The notes beneath the pieces are model-generated. The model saw only the letters and a program-made list of their open reading frames with translations, did no database searches and was not told the origin of the DNA. A DNA stretch of 5,479 nucleotides from JALSIF01 sp026981635 [NCBI: bacterium] (GTDB lineage Bacteria > 4484-113 > JALSIF01), in contig JALSIF010000040.1 of assembly GCA_026981635.1 (NCBI GenBank), positions 1-5,479 on the forward strand. The letters run 5' to 3'. A program made the translations under genes and the position numbers. This document shows positions 1 through 4,805 of the stretch, in pieces (positions within the stretch are counted from its first letter, which is position 1; every line of letters starts with the position of its first letter).

Positions 1-99
1 GTCCCTGAGGCTAATCCCCAGGGTGACGGTGCGCACGTCACAGTGGTAGCTCTCCACCATCTGGAGAGCGGCAAGGATCTCTGCCCGGGTAAGCTCCAC
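1..99 (-). CDS. UPF0210 (DUF711) family protein, N-terminal fragment
   Basis: A reading frame on the minus strand opens with GTG at 99 and runs off the left edge, giving 33 residues. They include LTRAEILAALQMVE followed by CDVRTVTLGISLRD. This matches the start of UPF0210/DUF711 proteins, which begin with an EIL-x-TI-x-MI helix and then a D(I/V)RT(I/V)T(M/L)GISL strand. The family's reaction is not known to me. In Firmicutes such as streptococci its gene lies next to a small UPF0237 ACT-domain gene. The GTG start is chosen because the family match begins right after it. In-frame TAG lies 30 codon-bases upstream, leaving CTG as the only other plausible start. There is no Shine-Dalgarno, but an extended -10 box lies 8 nt upstream, so the mRNA is probably nearly leaderless. 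Family assignment is fairly confident; function is open. Confidence 0.8.
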   Translation of the reverse strand, partial: MELTRAEILAALQMVESYHCDVRTVTLGISLRD

Positions 100-107
100 C
101 CCGGCGA

Positions 108-116
108 ATTCTATCA
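108..116 (-). promoter_or_regulatory. Extended -10 promoter of the UPF0210 gene
   Basis: On the minus strand TGA precedes TAGAAT, which reads as an extended -10 (TGn + TANAAT). It ends 8 nt before the GTG at 99, so transcription would start within one or two bases of the start codon. No convincing -35 box is visible at the expected distance, which is acceptable for an extended -10 promoter. No SD is present. This is inferred from motif and spacing only. Confidence 0.5.
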
Positions 117-245
117 GTGTGGGGAGAACCTAGGCTTACCAGAAAAGAAGGACTCTCCTCGGGTACCGCTCCAAGCACGGTGTCAGGTCTAACATTTCCG
201 GCTGGCCAATTCATTAGTTGACAGGTTTCAGTTTCATGCGCAACA

Positions 246-314
246 GATTGGGATACCCACCAGGGGTATCATGCGGACTCTTTGTTAGTAAGAAAATGAT
301 ACCGTTGCCCAATC
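246..314. repeat. Nested inverted repeats upstream of the lipoprotein operon
   Basis: Three inverted-repeat relations overlap here. GATACCC (252-258) faces GGGTATC (264-270) across a 5-nt loop. GGTATC (265-270) can instead pair with GATACC (298-303). GATTGGG (246-252) is the exact complement of CCCAATC (308-314). A fourth small hairpin pairs TGCCCA (306-311) with TGGGCA (317-322). The arrangement allows mutually exclusive folds, or it could be a symmetric protein-binding operator. The rest of the intergenic stretch from 100 to 366 shows no coding sequence, tRNA or known riboswitch. Confidence 0.5.
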
Positions 315-334
315 GGTGGGCACTGTGGTAGACT
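305..334 (+). promoter_or_regulatory. Candidate promoter of the lipoprotein operon
   Basis: TTGCCC (305-310) could serve as a -35 box and TAGACT (329-334) as a -10 box, with an 18-nt spacer. TGG directly before TAGACT makes it an extended -10. The same TAGACT hexamer precedes the aminotransferase gene at 4794. Transcription would start near 341, giving a leader of about 26 nt that carries the Shine-Dalgarno. The -35 half overlaps the right arm of the nested inverted repeats, so a regulator bound there could block it. An alternative -10, TATCAT at 267-272, has no matching -35. Confidence 0.4.
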
Positions 335-349
335 TGGTAAGCTTATCTG

Positions 350-357
350 AAAGGAGG
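350..357 (+). promoter_or_regulatory. Strong Shine-Dalgarno deciding the ATG at 367
   Basis: AAAGGAGG lies 9 nt before the ATG at 367. It selects this codon over the in-frame GTG at 316, which has no ribosome binding site and would add 17 residues in front of a well-formed lipoprotein signal peptide. Confidence 0.85.
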
Positions 358-366
358 TTAAATATC

Positions 367-1353
367 ATGCTGGAAGCAAGAAGGAGATTCCAGGCAGCTT
401 GGAACACAATCCCCTCCTTAGGCTGGCTCTTTCTTGCTTTTCTGCTCTTGTACATCTCTGGTTGTAACCCGGCTGAAGTCTCGACAGACGGCTATCTGAG
501 AGACGGAGAGCAAGCCGTCTCCTCCCCGCTAATAGGGCAGGATGCTTCCCTGCCCCGGAGCCTTGCCACCCAGCCAGCTGATGACTTTCCTTTCCGGATC
601 TATCCTTGCGGTGAAAAGAAGGAGTTCGGAAATTGGAAAGAAATTTACGAACTATACGAGGACTTTACCCGCACTCTTCCAAGTGGTGAGAAAGTAACTT
701 TAGATGAGCCTTCATTTTGTGACAGCATCTATTGGGGAACAAAAAGGCCCATCTACAAGCGTGTGTCAGTCATAGCTTCAGCTCTATCAGTCATTCCGGT
801 TTCCGAGCGCACGCCGGAAAAGCTTGAGCAAGCGTTGGCCACCTTCCCCAACTGGGTGTGGCCCAAGTGGGGCCATTTCAGCGTGGAGTACGAGCTGGTC
901 AGTCCGCACCAGCTTCTGGTGAAGCTCATTCCCGGGCGGGGGGGAAACTTTGAATGCGTCTACCGTAACTTCTGGCTGGGGGACCGGGATTATGCTTATG
1001 GCTACTACCAGCTAAACGATCCCCGGCGGGAGGTGCCTTTGGAGGAGCGTTGGGACTACCAGTCTGGATCCCAAACCTGGCACAACGAGCGATACCTGAA
1101 GGGCTGGTTTGAGCCGGCGCTGGTCAACTTCTACCTCTATGCGGGGAGGACCCCCGGTTCCATAGACGAGCTGTTGAGCTTCTATGAGCTGGAGAGGAAT
1201 CCGGACTACCCGGGCATCTGGAACACGCTCAGGTTTGAGTCCTGGGAGACCGGCGCCCGCATCAGCTACCGCCTGCCCTCAAGCGGGGAGGAGGTGGAGG
1301 CGGTGGTAGAGCTTGCCGACCAGAACAAGCGCCACAGTTTCGGCTTCAATTGA
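367..1353 (+). CDS. Putative lipoprotein, first of a tandem paralogous pair
   Basis: The protein has 328 residues from the ATG at 367. Positive residues near the N-terminus (RRR, 5-7) are followed by a hydrophobic stretch (about 18-30) and a lipobox ISGC ending at Cys33, so the mature protein should be lipid-anchored and face outward. A low-complexity stretch then leads to the domain shared with the next gene, starting near FPFRIYPCGEKKEF. Conserved blocks include SERTPEKLEQALATFP, ECVYRNFWLG, AGRTPGSIDELLSFYEL and IWNTLRFESWETGARISYRL. Cys81 and Cys197 are conserved in the paralogue and could form a disulfide; Cys118 is not. The GRTP-x-S-x-x-EL pattern resembles a motif near the C-terminus of some secreted thermophile proteins and pseudopilins, but this is not an identification. 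The 5' two-fifths is visibly more AT-rich than the rest and than neighbouring genes. Probably co-transcribed with the next gene, 28 nt away. Function unknown. Confidence 0.85.
   Translation: MLEARRRFQAAWNTIPSLGWLFLAFLLLYISGCNPAEVSTDGYLRDGEQAVSSPLIGQDASLPRSLATQPADDFPFRIYPCGEKKEFGNWKEIYELYEDFTRTLPSGEKVTLDEPSFCDSIYWGTKRPIYKRVSVIASALSVIPVSERTPEKLEQALATFPNWVWPKWGHFSVEYELVSPHQLLVKLIPGRGGNFECVYRNFWLGDRDYAYGYYQLNDPRREVPLEERWDYQSGSQTWHNERYLKGWFEPALVNFYLYAGRTPGSIDELLSFYELERNPDYPGIWNTLRFESWETGARISYRLPSSGEEVEAVVELADQNKRHSFGFN
1203..1278 (+). repeat. Near-identical 76-bp tract, copy 1
   Basis: This segment inside the first lipoprotein gene matches 2206-2281 in the second at 74 of 76 positions. Both differences (ACC/ACT and CGC/CGT) are synonymous. 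Divergence rises on both sides, including at synonymous sites, so the identity exceeds what protein conservation alone would need. Recent gene conversion is the simplest reading. Confidence 0.75.
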
Positions 1354-1365
1354 GGAAATTGATTA

Positions 1366-1372
1366 GGGAGGT
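1366..1372 (+). promoter_or_regulatory. Shine-Dalgarno of the second lipoprotein
   Basis: GGGAGGT lies 9 nt before the ATG at 1382, the same spacing as at the first lipoprotein gene. It supports this start and contrasts with the absence of such sites in front of the other genes in the window. Confidence 0.8.
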
Positions 1373-1381
1373 AACAGCAAA

Positions 1382-2356
1382 ATGAGGAGAGATGAGAACT
1401 CGAGAGTTCTCCTACTGACAGGTTTCACCCTGCTGGCGGTGTTCTGGTTGAGCGGGTGCAATCCCCTTGACCGCTCAAACACCGAGATCTTTTTTGCCAG
1501 CGAGGCTGTGGTTGGCCCCGCCTTGACCGGTCAGGGAAATGGGGCAACATCATTTCCGGCAAGGACCATCTCGGGCGGGGAGGAGGTCCCCTTCCAGATG
1601 TACCCCTGCGGAGAAAAGAAGGAGTTCAGCAGCTGGAAGGAACTGTCTGGCCTCTACGACCGCTTCACTCGCCAACTCCCCAACGGCCAGGTCTTTACCG
1701 ACTACGAACCGGGATTCCGCAGCATGGTGATGCAGGGAACCACCCTCCCCTTTGAGAAGCGGGTGGTTGATCTGGCCACCGCCATGTCTTCCATTCCTCC
1801 CTCCGAGCGCACCCAGGCCAAGTTTGAGCAAGCCCTGGCCACCTTCCCAAGCTGGGCAAAGCCCAAGCCCGGCCACTTCACCGTGGAGTATGAGTTCCTG
1901 CCGGAGAGGGGGACTGTGGCCGTAAGGACCTATCCCGGCACCGGGGGCAACATTGAGTGCATGTTCAAGAACTTCTGGCTAGGGAGCAACGACTATGGCT
2001 ACTACGACTGGCCGGTAAGAGATACAGGCCAGTATGCCCCTGGAAGCGACCGGTGGGACTACCAGAACCGACCCCTTCCCCACACCAGCGAGAATGACCT
2101 GTCCCAGTGGTTCATGCCGGCGGTGGTCCACTTCTACATCTACATGGGCCGGACTCCTGCCACCATGGAGGAGCTGCTGGACTTCTACGAGCTGGAGAAG
2201 AACCTGGACTACCCGGGCATCTGGAACACGCTCAGGTTTGAGTCCTGGGAGACTGGCGCCCGTATCAGCTACCGCCTGCCCACATCGGCCAGGGAGGTGG
2301 TGACCGAGGTAGAGCTGGCTGACAAGAACAGGCGGTTCCTCCCCAACTGGCCCTGA
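1382..2356 (+). CDS. Putative lipoprotein, second of a tandem paralogous pair
   Basis: The protein has 324 residues. A charged N-terminus (MRRDE) precedes a hydrophobic core at about 9-23 and a lipobox LSGC ending at Cys26, so it should be processed by signal peptidase II and anchored in a membrane. The mature part is a clear paralogue of the upstream gene along its whole length, with shared YPCGEKKEF (74-82), SERT (141-144), EQALATFP (149-156), ECMFKNFWLG (192-201), GRTPATMEELLDFYELEKN (256-274) and a 25-residue block from DYPGIWNTLRF (277-287) to about residue 300. Cys76 and Cys193 are conserved in both copies. The gene is more uniformly GC-rich than its neighbour. It ends 10 nt before a strong hairpin. 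I do not recognise the family; a cell-envelope structural or binding role is only a guess from the lipobox and many aromatic residues. Confidence 0.85.
   Translation: MRRDENSRVLLLTGFTLLAVFWLSGCNPLDRSNTEIFFASEAVVGPALTGQGNGATSFPARTISGGEEVPFQMYPCGEKKEFSSWKELSGLYDRFTRQLPNGQVFTDYEPGFRSMVMQGTTLPFEKRVVDLATAMSSIPPSERTQAKFEQALATFPSWAKPKPGHFTVEYEFLPERGTVAVRTYPGTGGNIECMFKNFWLGSNDYGYYDWPVRDTGQYAPGSDRWDYQNRPLPHTSENDLSQWFMPAVVHFYIYMGRTPATMEELLDFYELEKNLDYPGIWNTLRFESWETGARISYRLPTSAREVVTEVELADKNRRFLPNWP
2206..2281 (+). repeat. Near-identical 76-bp tract, copy 2
   Basis: This is the partner of 1203-1278, in the same orientation and 1003 bp downstream. It encodes the same block from DYPGIWNTLRF to SYRLP in the second lipoprotein. 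A direct repeat of this size could also support recombination that deletes or fuses the two genes. Confidence 0.75.
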
Positions 2357-2365
2357 TGGTGATTG

Positions 2366-2404
2366 CCTAGCTGGGGGGCTGGATTCCGCCAGCCCCCCAG
2401 CTGG
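2366..2404. terminator. Hairpin terminator between convergent genes
   Basis: AGCTGGGGGGCTGG (2369-2382) and its exact complement (2389-2402) form a 14-bp stem around the 6-nt loop ATTCCG. It can be extended by a T-G wobble and one C-G pair. On the plus strand it is followed by a moderately T-rich stretch (ATTTGACTCTTTT), so it should end the lipoprotein transcript. On the minus strand no T-run follows it, so termination of the convergent peptidase transcript there would be factor-dependent or weaker. It fills most of the 60-nt gap between the two genes. Confidence 0.8.
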
Positions 2405-2416
2405 ATTTGACTCTTT

Positions 2417-3370
2417 TCAGCTCGCCGATGCCCCGGTGACGGCTGGGCAGGCCATCTGTACAAAGCGGTCAAAGAGCTTCTCCTCGTAGGTGAGGGTAAG
2501 CTCCTCCGGGCTCATCCCCGACTGGATCAGGGCCTGGGTTGCCCTCAGCCCCAGGAAGTAGCCGAAGCGGCCGGGAAGCTCCACCCCCCCGAGCGAAACC
2601 GGCTCCGTCTGAAAGAGGAGCCTCTCAAACACCTCCTCCTCATCGCTCTCAATCGCCTCCACCACCTCCCCCAGGTGTTTGGCATAGACCTCCCCTGCCC
2701 GCTCATACTCCTCCTCTGAGTAGCCCAGCACCGCCGGCTCCTCCCGGCCGGTGAGCTCCAGCGACTCCCAGGTGGCCATCCCCTCGTCCATCACGAAGGC
2801 CTTGATGGGGCAGAGGGGGCGAAGCTTGCTAATCAGCACCCCGGTGCTCAGGGCAAGCTCGTTGAACCAGGAGCGGGTGCGGTGGTCCAGGGAAAGGTAG
2901 CGGCGAAGGTGGGCAAGCTCGTGGGATAGCCAGATGGGAAGGTTCTCCAGGGGTACCCTGAGGCTGGGCTCGGGAGCATCCTCGCCAAACTGCTCCAGGC
3001 AGATGCCCACCATCCCCACCCCCTGCTTGGCCCCCTGGAAGGCGTTGGAGAAGAAGAGGCCGGGCATTAGGACCACATAGATCTCCCTTTCGCCGAGGCC
3101 CATCCGCTCCTCAAGCTCCCGGGCCAGCCGCTCCGCCTCCTGGCCGATCCGGTCGCGCACCCCGAGCACATGCTCCCGGTAGGCATCCCTTTCTACCGCG
3201 GATAGAATCTCTTTGGCATCCTCCCCCTTCTCCAGACCGGCAAGGTCGGTGAGGTAGCGCTCGGCAAGGTAGGGGGAGTAGTCGGCCAGGGCCTCCCAGT
3301 AGCCCTCCCCGTCGGCCTCAACCACCCTGTCCAGCAGCAGTTCGGTTAGATCGTTTACCCTCACACCCAT
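2417..3370 (-). CDS. HExxH zinc metallopeptidase, DUF2268-like
   Basis: The protein has 317 residues and no signal peptide or membrane segment, so it is probably cytoplasmic. The motif LSHELAHLRR gives the zinc ligands His150 and His154 and the catalytic Glu151. About 42 residues later, MDEGMATWES offers Glu196 as the third ligand, the layout of gluzincins. This HExxH-(~40)-EGxA pattern, followed by a C-terminal GYFLG-x-R helix (270-275) and an SPEEL segment (287-291), resembles the DUF2268 family of predicted Zn-dependent proteases. The first 90 residues look helical and acidic. The substrate is unknown. The start ATG at 3370 has no Shine-Dalgarno, but TAGAAT lies 9 nt upstream. It lies 42 nt downstream of the ACT-domain ORF on the same strand, so it may be transcribed from its own promoter and also by read-through. 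The catalytic class is well supported; the exact family is less so. Confidence 0.8.
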   Translation of the reverse strand: MGVRVNDLTELLLDRVVEADGEGYWEALADYSPYLAERYLTDLAGLEKGEDAKEILSAVERDAYREHVLGVRDRIGQEAERLARELEERMGLGEREIYVVLMPGLFFSNAFQGAKQGVGMVGICLEQFGEDAPEPSLRVPLENLPIWLSHELAHLRRYLSLDHRTRSWFNELALSTGVLISKLRPLCPIKAFVMDEGMATWESLELTGREEPAVLGYSEEEYERAGEVYAKHLGEVVEAIESDEEEVFERLLFQTEPVSLGGVELPGRFGYFLGLRATQALIQSGMSPEELTLTYEEKLFDRFVQMACPAVTGASAS

Positions 3371-3379
3371 GGCATAGAG

Positions 3380-3385
3380 ATTCTA
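3380..3385 (-). promoter_or_regulatory. -10 box of the metallopeptidase gene
   Basis: TAGAAT on the minus strand ends 9 nt before the ATG at 3370, placing the transcription start 2-4 nt before the start codon. The hexamer is the same as in front of the UPF0210 gene. No TGn extension and no clear -35 are visible, so this is weaker than the other promoter calls. Confidence 0.35.
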
Positions 3386-3412
3386 GACCCGCGGGCAAAC
3401 TTTTCTTCTGCT

Positions 3413-4084
3413 TTAGAGGCGGTGGATGTAGTTGAAGAGCTCCTCGCTCTGCAGGCCCACCAGCAGCCCCAGCCTCACCCCCAGGTCCTCCAGCTGGCGC
3501 TTTAGCTCCACGAAGGGCAGCCGGCAGGAGCAGGCGTCCACCCGGCCGATCACCACCGCCATCTCCCCCACCTGCTCCCGCTCCCAGCCCACCAGCCGAC
3601 AGCCGTTCTTCTCCAGGTAGGCGCGAAGCTCCCGCTCCTTGGGCTCGGTGAGCTGGCCCGCCACGGTGAGCACCAGCCGCTGGCAGAGGCCGGGACCGGG
3701 GGCAGCCTTGGCCGGCCGGTAGTCGGCCCGGGGCTGATAGGAGAAGGCGTTGCCCTGCTCCCGGCTGGGCAGGAGAAAGCCCACCTGGGGCCCGGTGTGG
3801 AGGAGGACGGGGTGTTCCTCCGGCTTGACCTTTGGCCTGACGGAGGGGGAGGCAGGGGCTCTCTGGCCGGTCCCCCTGGCCGCCTGGGCCTGCGGCGATG
3901 GGGCCGGTTTGGGTGCGGCCTTGCCCTCTTCCCCGCCGGTTCGCCTGAGTATCTCCACCACCGCCCGGGTGAGGGCCTCCGGCGGTGCGTCCATTCCCAG
4001 CTCCCTCACCGCCGCCTCAATGGCCCCCTCCACCTCGGATAGGGAGCCCACCCTGACCTGGCCCGATGGCTTGGCCAGGGGCAT
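3413..4084 (-). CDS. ACT-domain (UPF0237-like) ORF; likely 3' part of a frameshifted gene
   Basis: From the ATG at 4084 the frame gives 223 residues. Residues 15-50 form two likely amphipathic helices ending in EALTRAVVEILRRTGG. A Pro/Ala/Lys-rich linker (about 52-130) follows. Residues 136-223 look like an ACT domain: a RLVLTVAG strand, a helix, a second strand, then FVELKRQLEDLG and LQSEELFNYIHRL. The last part matches the end of UPF0237 ACT proteins (FDELKEEL, then QREDIFxAMHRI). ACT domains usually bind small ligands such as amino acids; no ligand is evident here. The ATG has no Shine-Dalgarno and no promoter. Its frame stays open upstream to 4150 with Pro/Ala-rich residues, then crosses the A9 run into the preceding gene. 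I therefore think this is not an independent gene but the C-terminal half of a 445-residue product. Confidence 0.7.
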   Translation of the reverse strand: MPLAKPSGQVRVGSLSEVEGAIEAAVRELGMDAPPEALTRAVVEILRRTGGEEGKAAPKPAPSPQAQAARGTGQRAPASPSVRPKVKPEEHPVLLHTGPQVGFLLPSREQGNAFSYQPRADYRPAKAAPGPGLCQRLVLTVAGQLTEPKERELRAYLEKNGCRLVGWEREQVGEMAVVIGRVDACSCRLPFVELKRQLEDLGVRLGLLVGLQSEELFNYIHRL

Positions 4085-4143
4085 GCCTGAGGGGGCCTTG
4101 GTAGCAGGGGGGGCACTACCGGTTGCCGGCGGAGGGGGGCTAG

Positions 4144-4749
4144 TTAGGGATTTTTTTTTGAGCCCTCCGACGGCGTGGGGAAGGGGCTTGCTCCCGGCGT
4201 TGGCACGGAGGGATTGCCCCGCCAGTTGGTGGAGGGGTCGTTTTCCTGCCTCACCCTGGACCGGGCGTAGGGCATCCCTTCCCGCTTCTCCGGCGGCGAG
4301 GGCCTCAGGTTCAGGTTGCCCGCCCAGCTGGGCAGGCGGTCAAAGTCGGTCCCTCCGTCCTGGTAGTAGTAGGGCCGAAATATGGGCACCTTGGGCTGGT
4401 AGGGAGTGGGGGTGAAGGCCCCGGTTACCCTCTCCGGCCGGGTCCCCTCTGGGACCTGGTGGACGAAACTCTGGGGGTTGGTGTGGGAGGGAAGCTCCGG
4501 CTCAACCATGGGCCGGTTGCCCGGCCAGTTGCTCTTGGGAATGTCGCGAAAGTGTCGCGGGTCCCGCTCCCGGTTGGTAAGGTTTCTCGGCCATGGCTGG
4601 ACCACCGGCCTTCCCCCCTTGTAGATGGTGATCCCGTGCTCCCTGGCGTGGTCGGCGGCAAGCGGCGTGATGATGGTCTCCTCGTCCACATCCAGCCGGC
4701 TGCCCGGGGGGAGCTGCTTGATGTCCGCCAGGGAGATGAGCTTGGCCAC
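4144..4749 (-). CDS. EutT/EutQ-like N-terminal motif plus disordered repeat region; likely 5' part of a frameshifted gene
   Basis: Starting at GTG 4749, this frame gives 201 residues. Residues 1-45 (LISLADIKQLPPG, then IITPLAADHAREHGITI) resemble the N-terminal segment of EutT and EutQ, where a strand is followed by (I/L)TPxAR and a short helix. The usual Arg is Ala here. From about 46 the chain is rich in Pro, Asn, Arg and aromatic residues, with no predicted fold. It contains a repeated short motif: WPRN (53), WPGN (75), WAGN (142) and WRGN (176). The frame ends KKNP right after nine adenines. On its own it lacks a folded C-terminal domain, which supports fusion to the next ORF by slippage. 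The GTG is chosen because an extended -10 TATAAT lies exactly 6 nt upstream. A scaffold or tether role, perhaps in a microcompartment, is inference. Confidence 0.7.
   Translation of the reverse strand: MAKLISLADIKQLPPGSRLDVDEETIITPLAADHAREHGITIYKGGRPVVQPWPRNLTNRERDPRHFRDIPKSNWPGNRPMVEPELPSHTNPQSFVHQVPEGTRPERVTGAFTPTPYQPKVPIFRPYYYQDGGTDFDRLPSWAGNLNLRPSPPEKREGMPYARSRVRQENDPSTNWRGNPSVPTPGASPFPTPSEGSKKNP
4151..4168 (-). other. A9 slippage site joining two ORFs (programmed or mutational frameshift)
   Basis: On the minus strand the upstream frame reads TCA AAA AAA AAT CCC TAA through a run of nine adenines (4159-4151). This contains the heptamer A AAA AAA in the phase required for -1 ribosomal slippage. 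After a -1 shift, or one extra A in the transcript, the frame continues AAA TCC CTA ACT and runs open through 4084 to the stop at 3413, giving 445 residues in total. An SD-like GGAGGG (4168-4163) lies 3 nt before the run. Thermus thermophilus dnaX uses transcriptional slippage on nine adenines. E. coli dnaX uses A AAA AAG with an upstream SD-like element about 10 nt away, so the spacing here differs. A sequencing error or a real inactivating indel in the homopolymer would look the same. Confidence 0.7.
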
Positions 4750-4755
4750 GGGCCG

Positions 4756-4764
4756 ATTATAGCA
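4756..4764 (-). promoter_or_regulatory. Extended -10 promoter, leaderless, for the GTG at 4749
   Basis: TGC followed by a perfect TATAAT sits on the minus strand, ending exactly 6 nt before the GTG. Transcription would start at or within a base of the start codon. No -35 box is needed with an extended -10 and none is seen. There is no Shine-Dalgarno. This is the best promoter in the window. Confidence 0.7.
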
Positions 4765-4793
4765 ACGCCCCCGCCCCCAGCCGGCTGAGAAGC

Positions 4794-4799
4794 TAGACT
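4794..4799 (+). promoter_or_regulatory. -10 box, leaderless, for the aminotransferase
   Basis: TAGACT ends exactly 6 nt before the ATG at 4806, mirroring the spacing of the divergent promoter on the other strand. No Shine-Dalgarno and no clear -35 are present. The two -10 boxes lie 32 bp apart, close enough for one bound protein to affect both. Confidence 0.55.
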
Positions 4800-4805
4800 T
4801 TGCCC

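Noticed and set aside
218-223. Perfect -35 hexamer TTGACA upstream of the lipoprotein operon
   Set aside because: No acceptable -10 lies 16-19 nt downstream (the 17-nt position reads CAACAG), so I do not call a promoter there, although a weak or activated one is possible.
316-366. GTG at 316 as the start of the first lipoprotein
   Set aside because: It has no Shine-Dalgarno, overlaps the candidate promoter, and would put 17 extra residues before a signal peptide that is complete from the ATG at 367, which has a near-perfect SD.
3388-3395. CCCGCGGG palindrome between the ACT ORF and the peptidase as a terminator
   Set aside because: It has no loop and no following T-run, so it is unlikely to form a functional hairpin.
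4151-4159. T9 run on the plus strand as a terminator
   Set aside because: No GC-rich hairpin directly precedes it on the plus strand, and it lies inside a minus-strand gene; it is better explained as the slippage run.
3750-4415. 221-residue plus-strand ORF across the A9-linked gene
   Set aside because: It is antisense to two ORFs with recognisable motifs, has Pro/Arg/Ala/Gly-rich composition typical of GC-rich shadows, and lacks an SD or -10 box.
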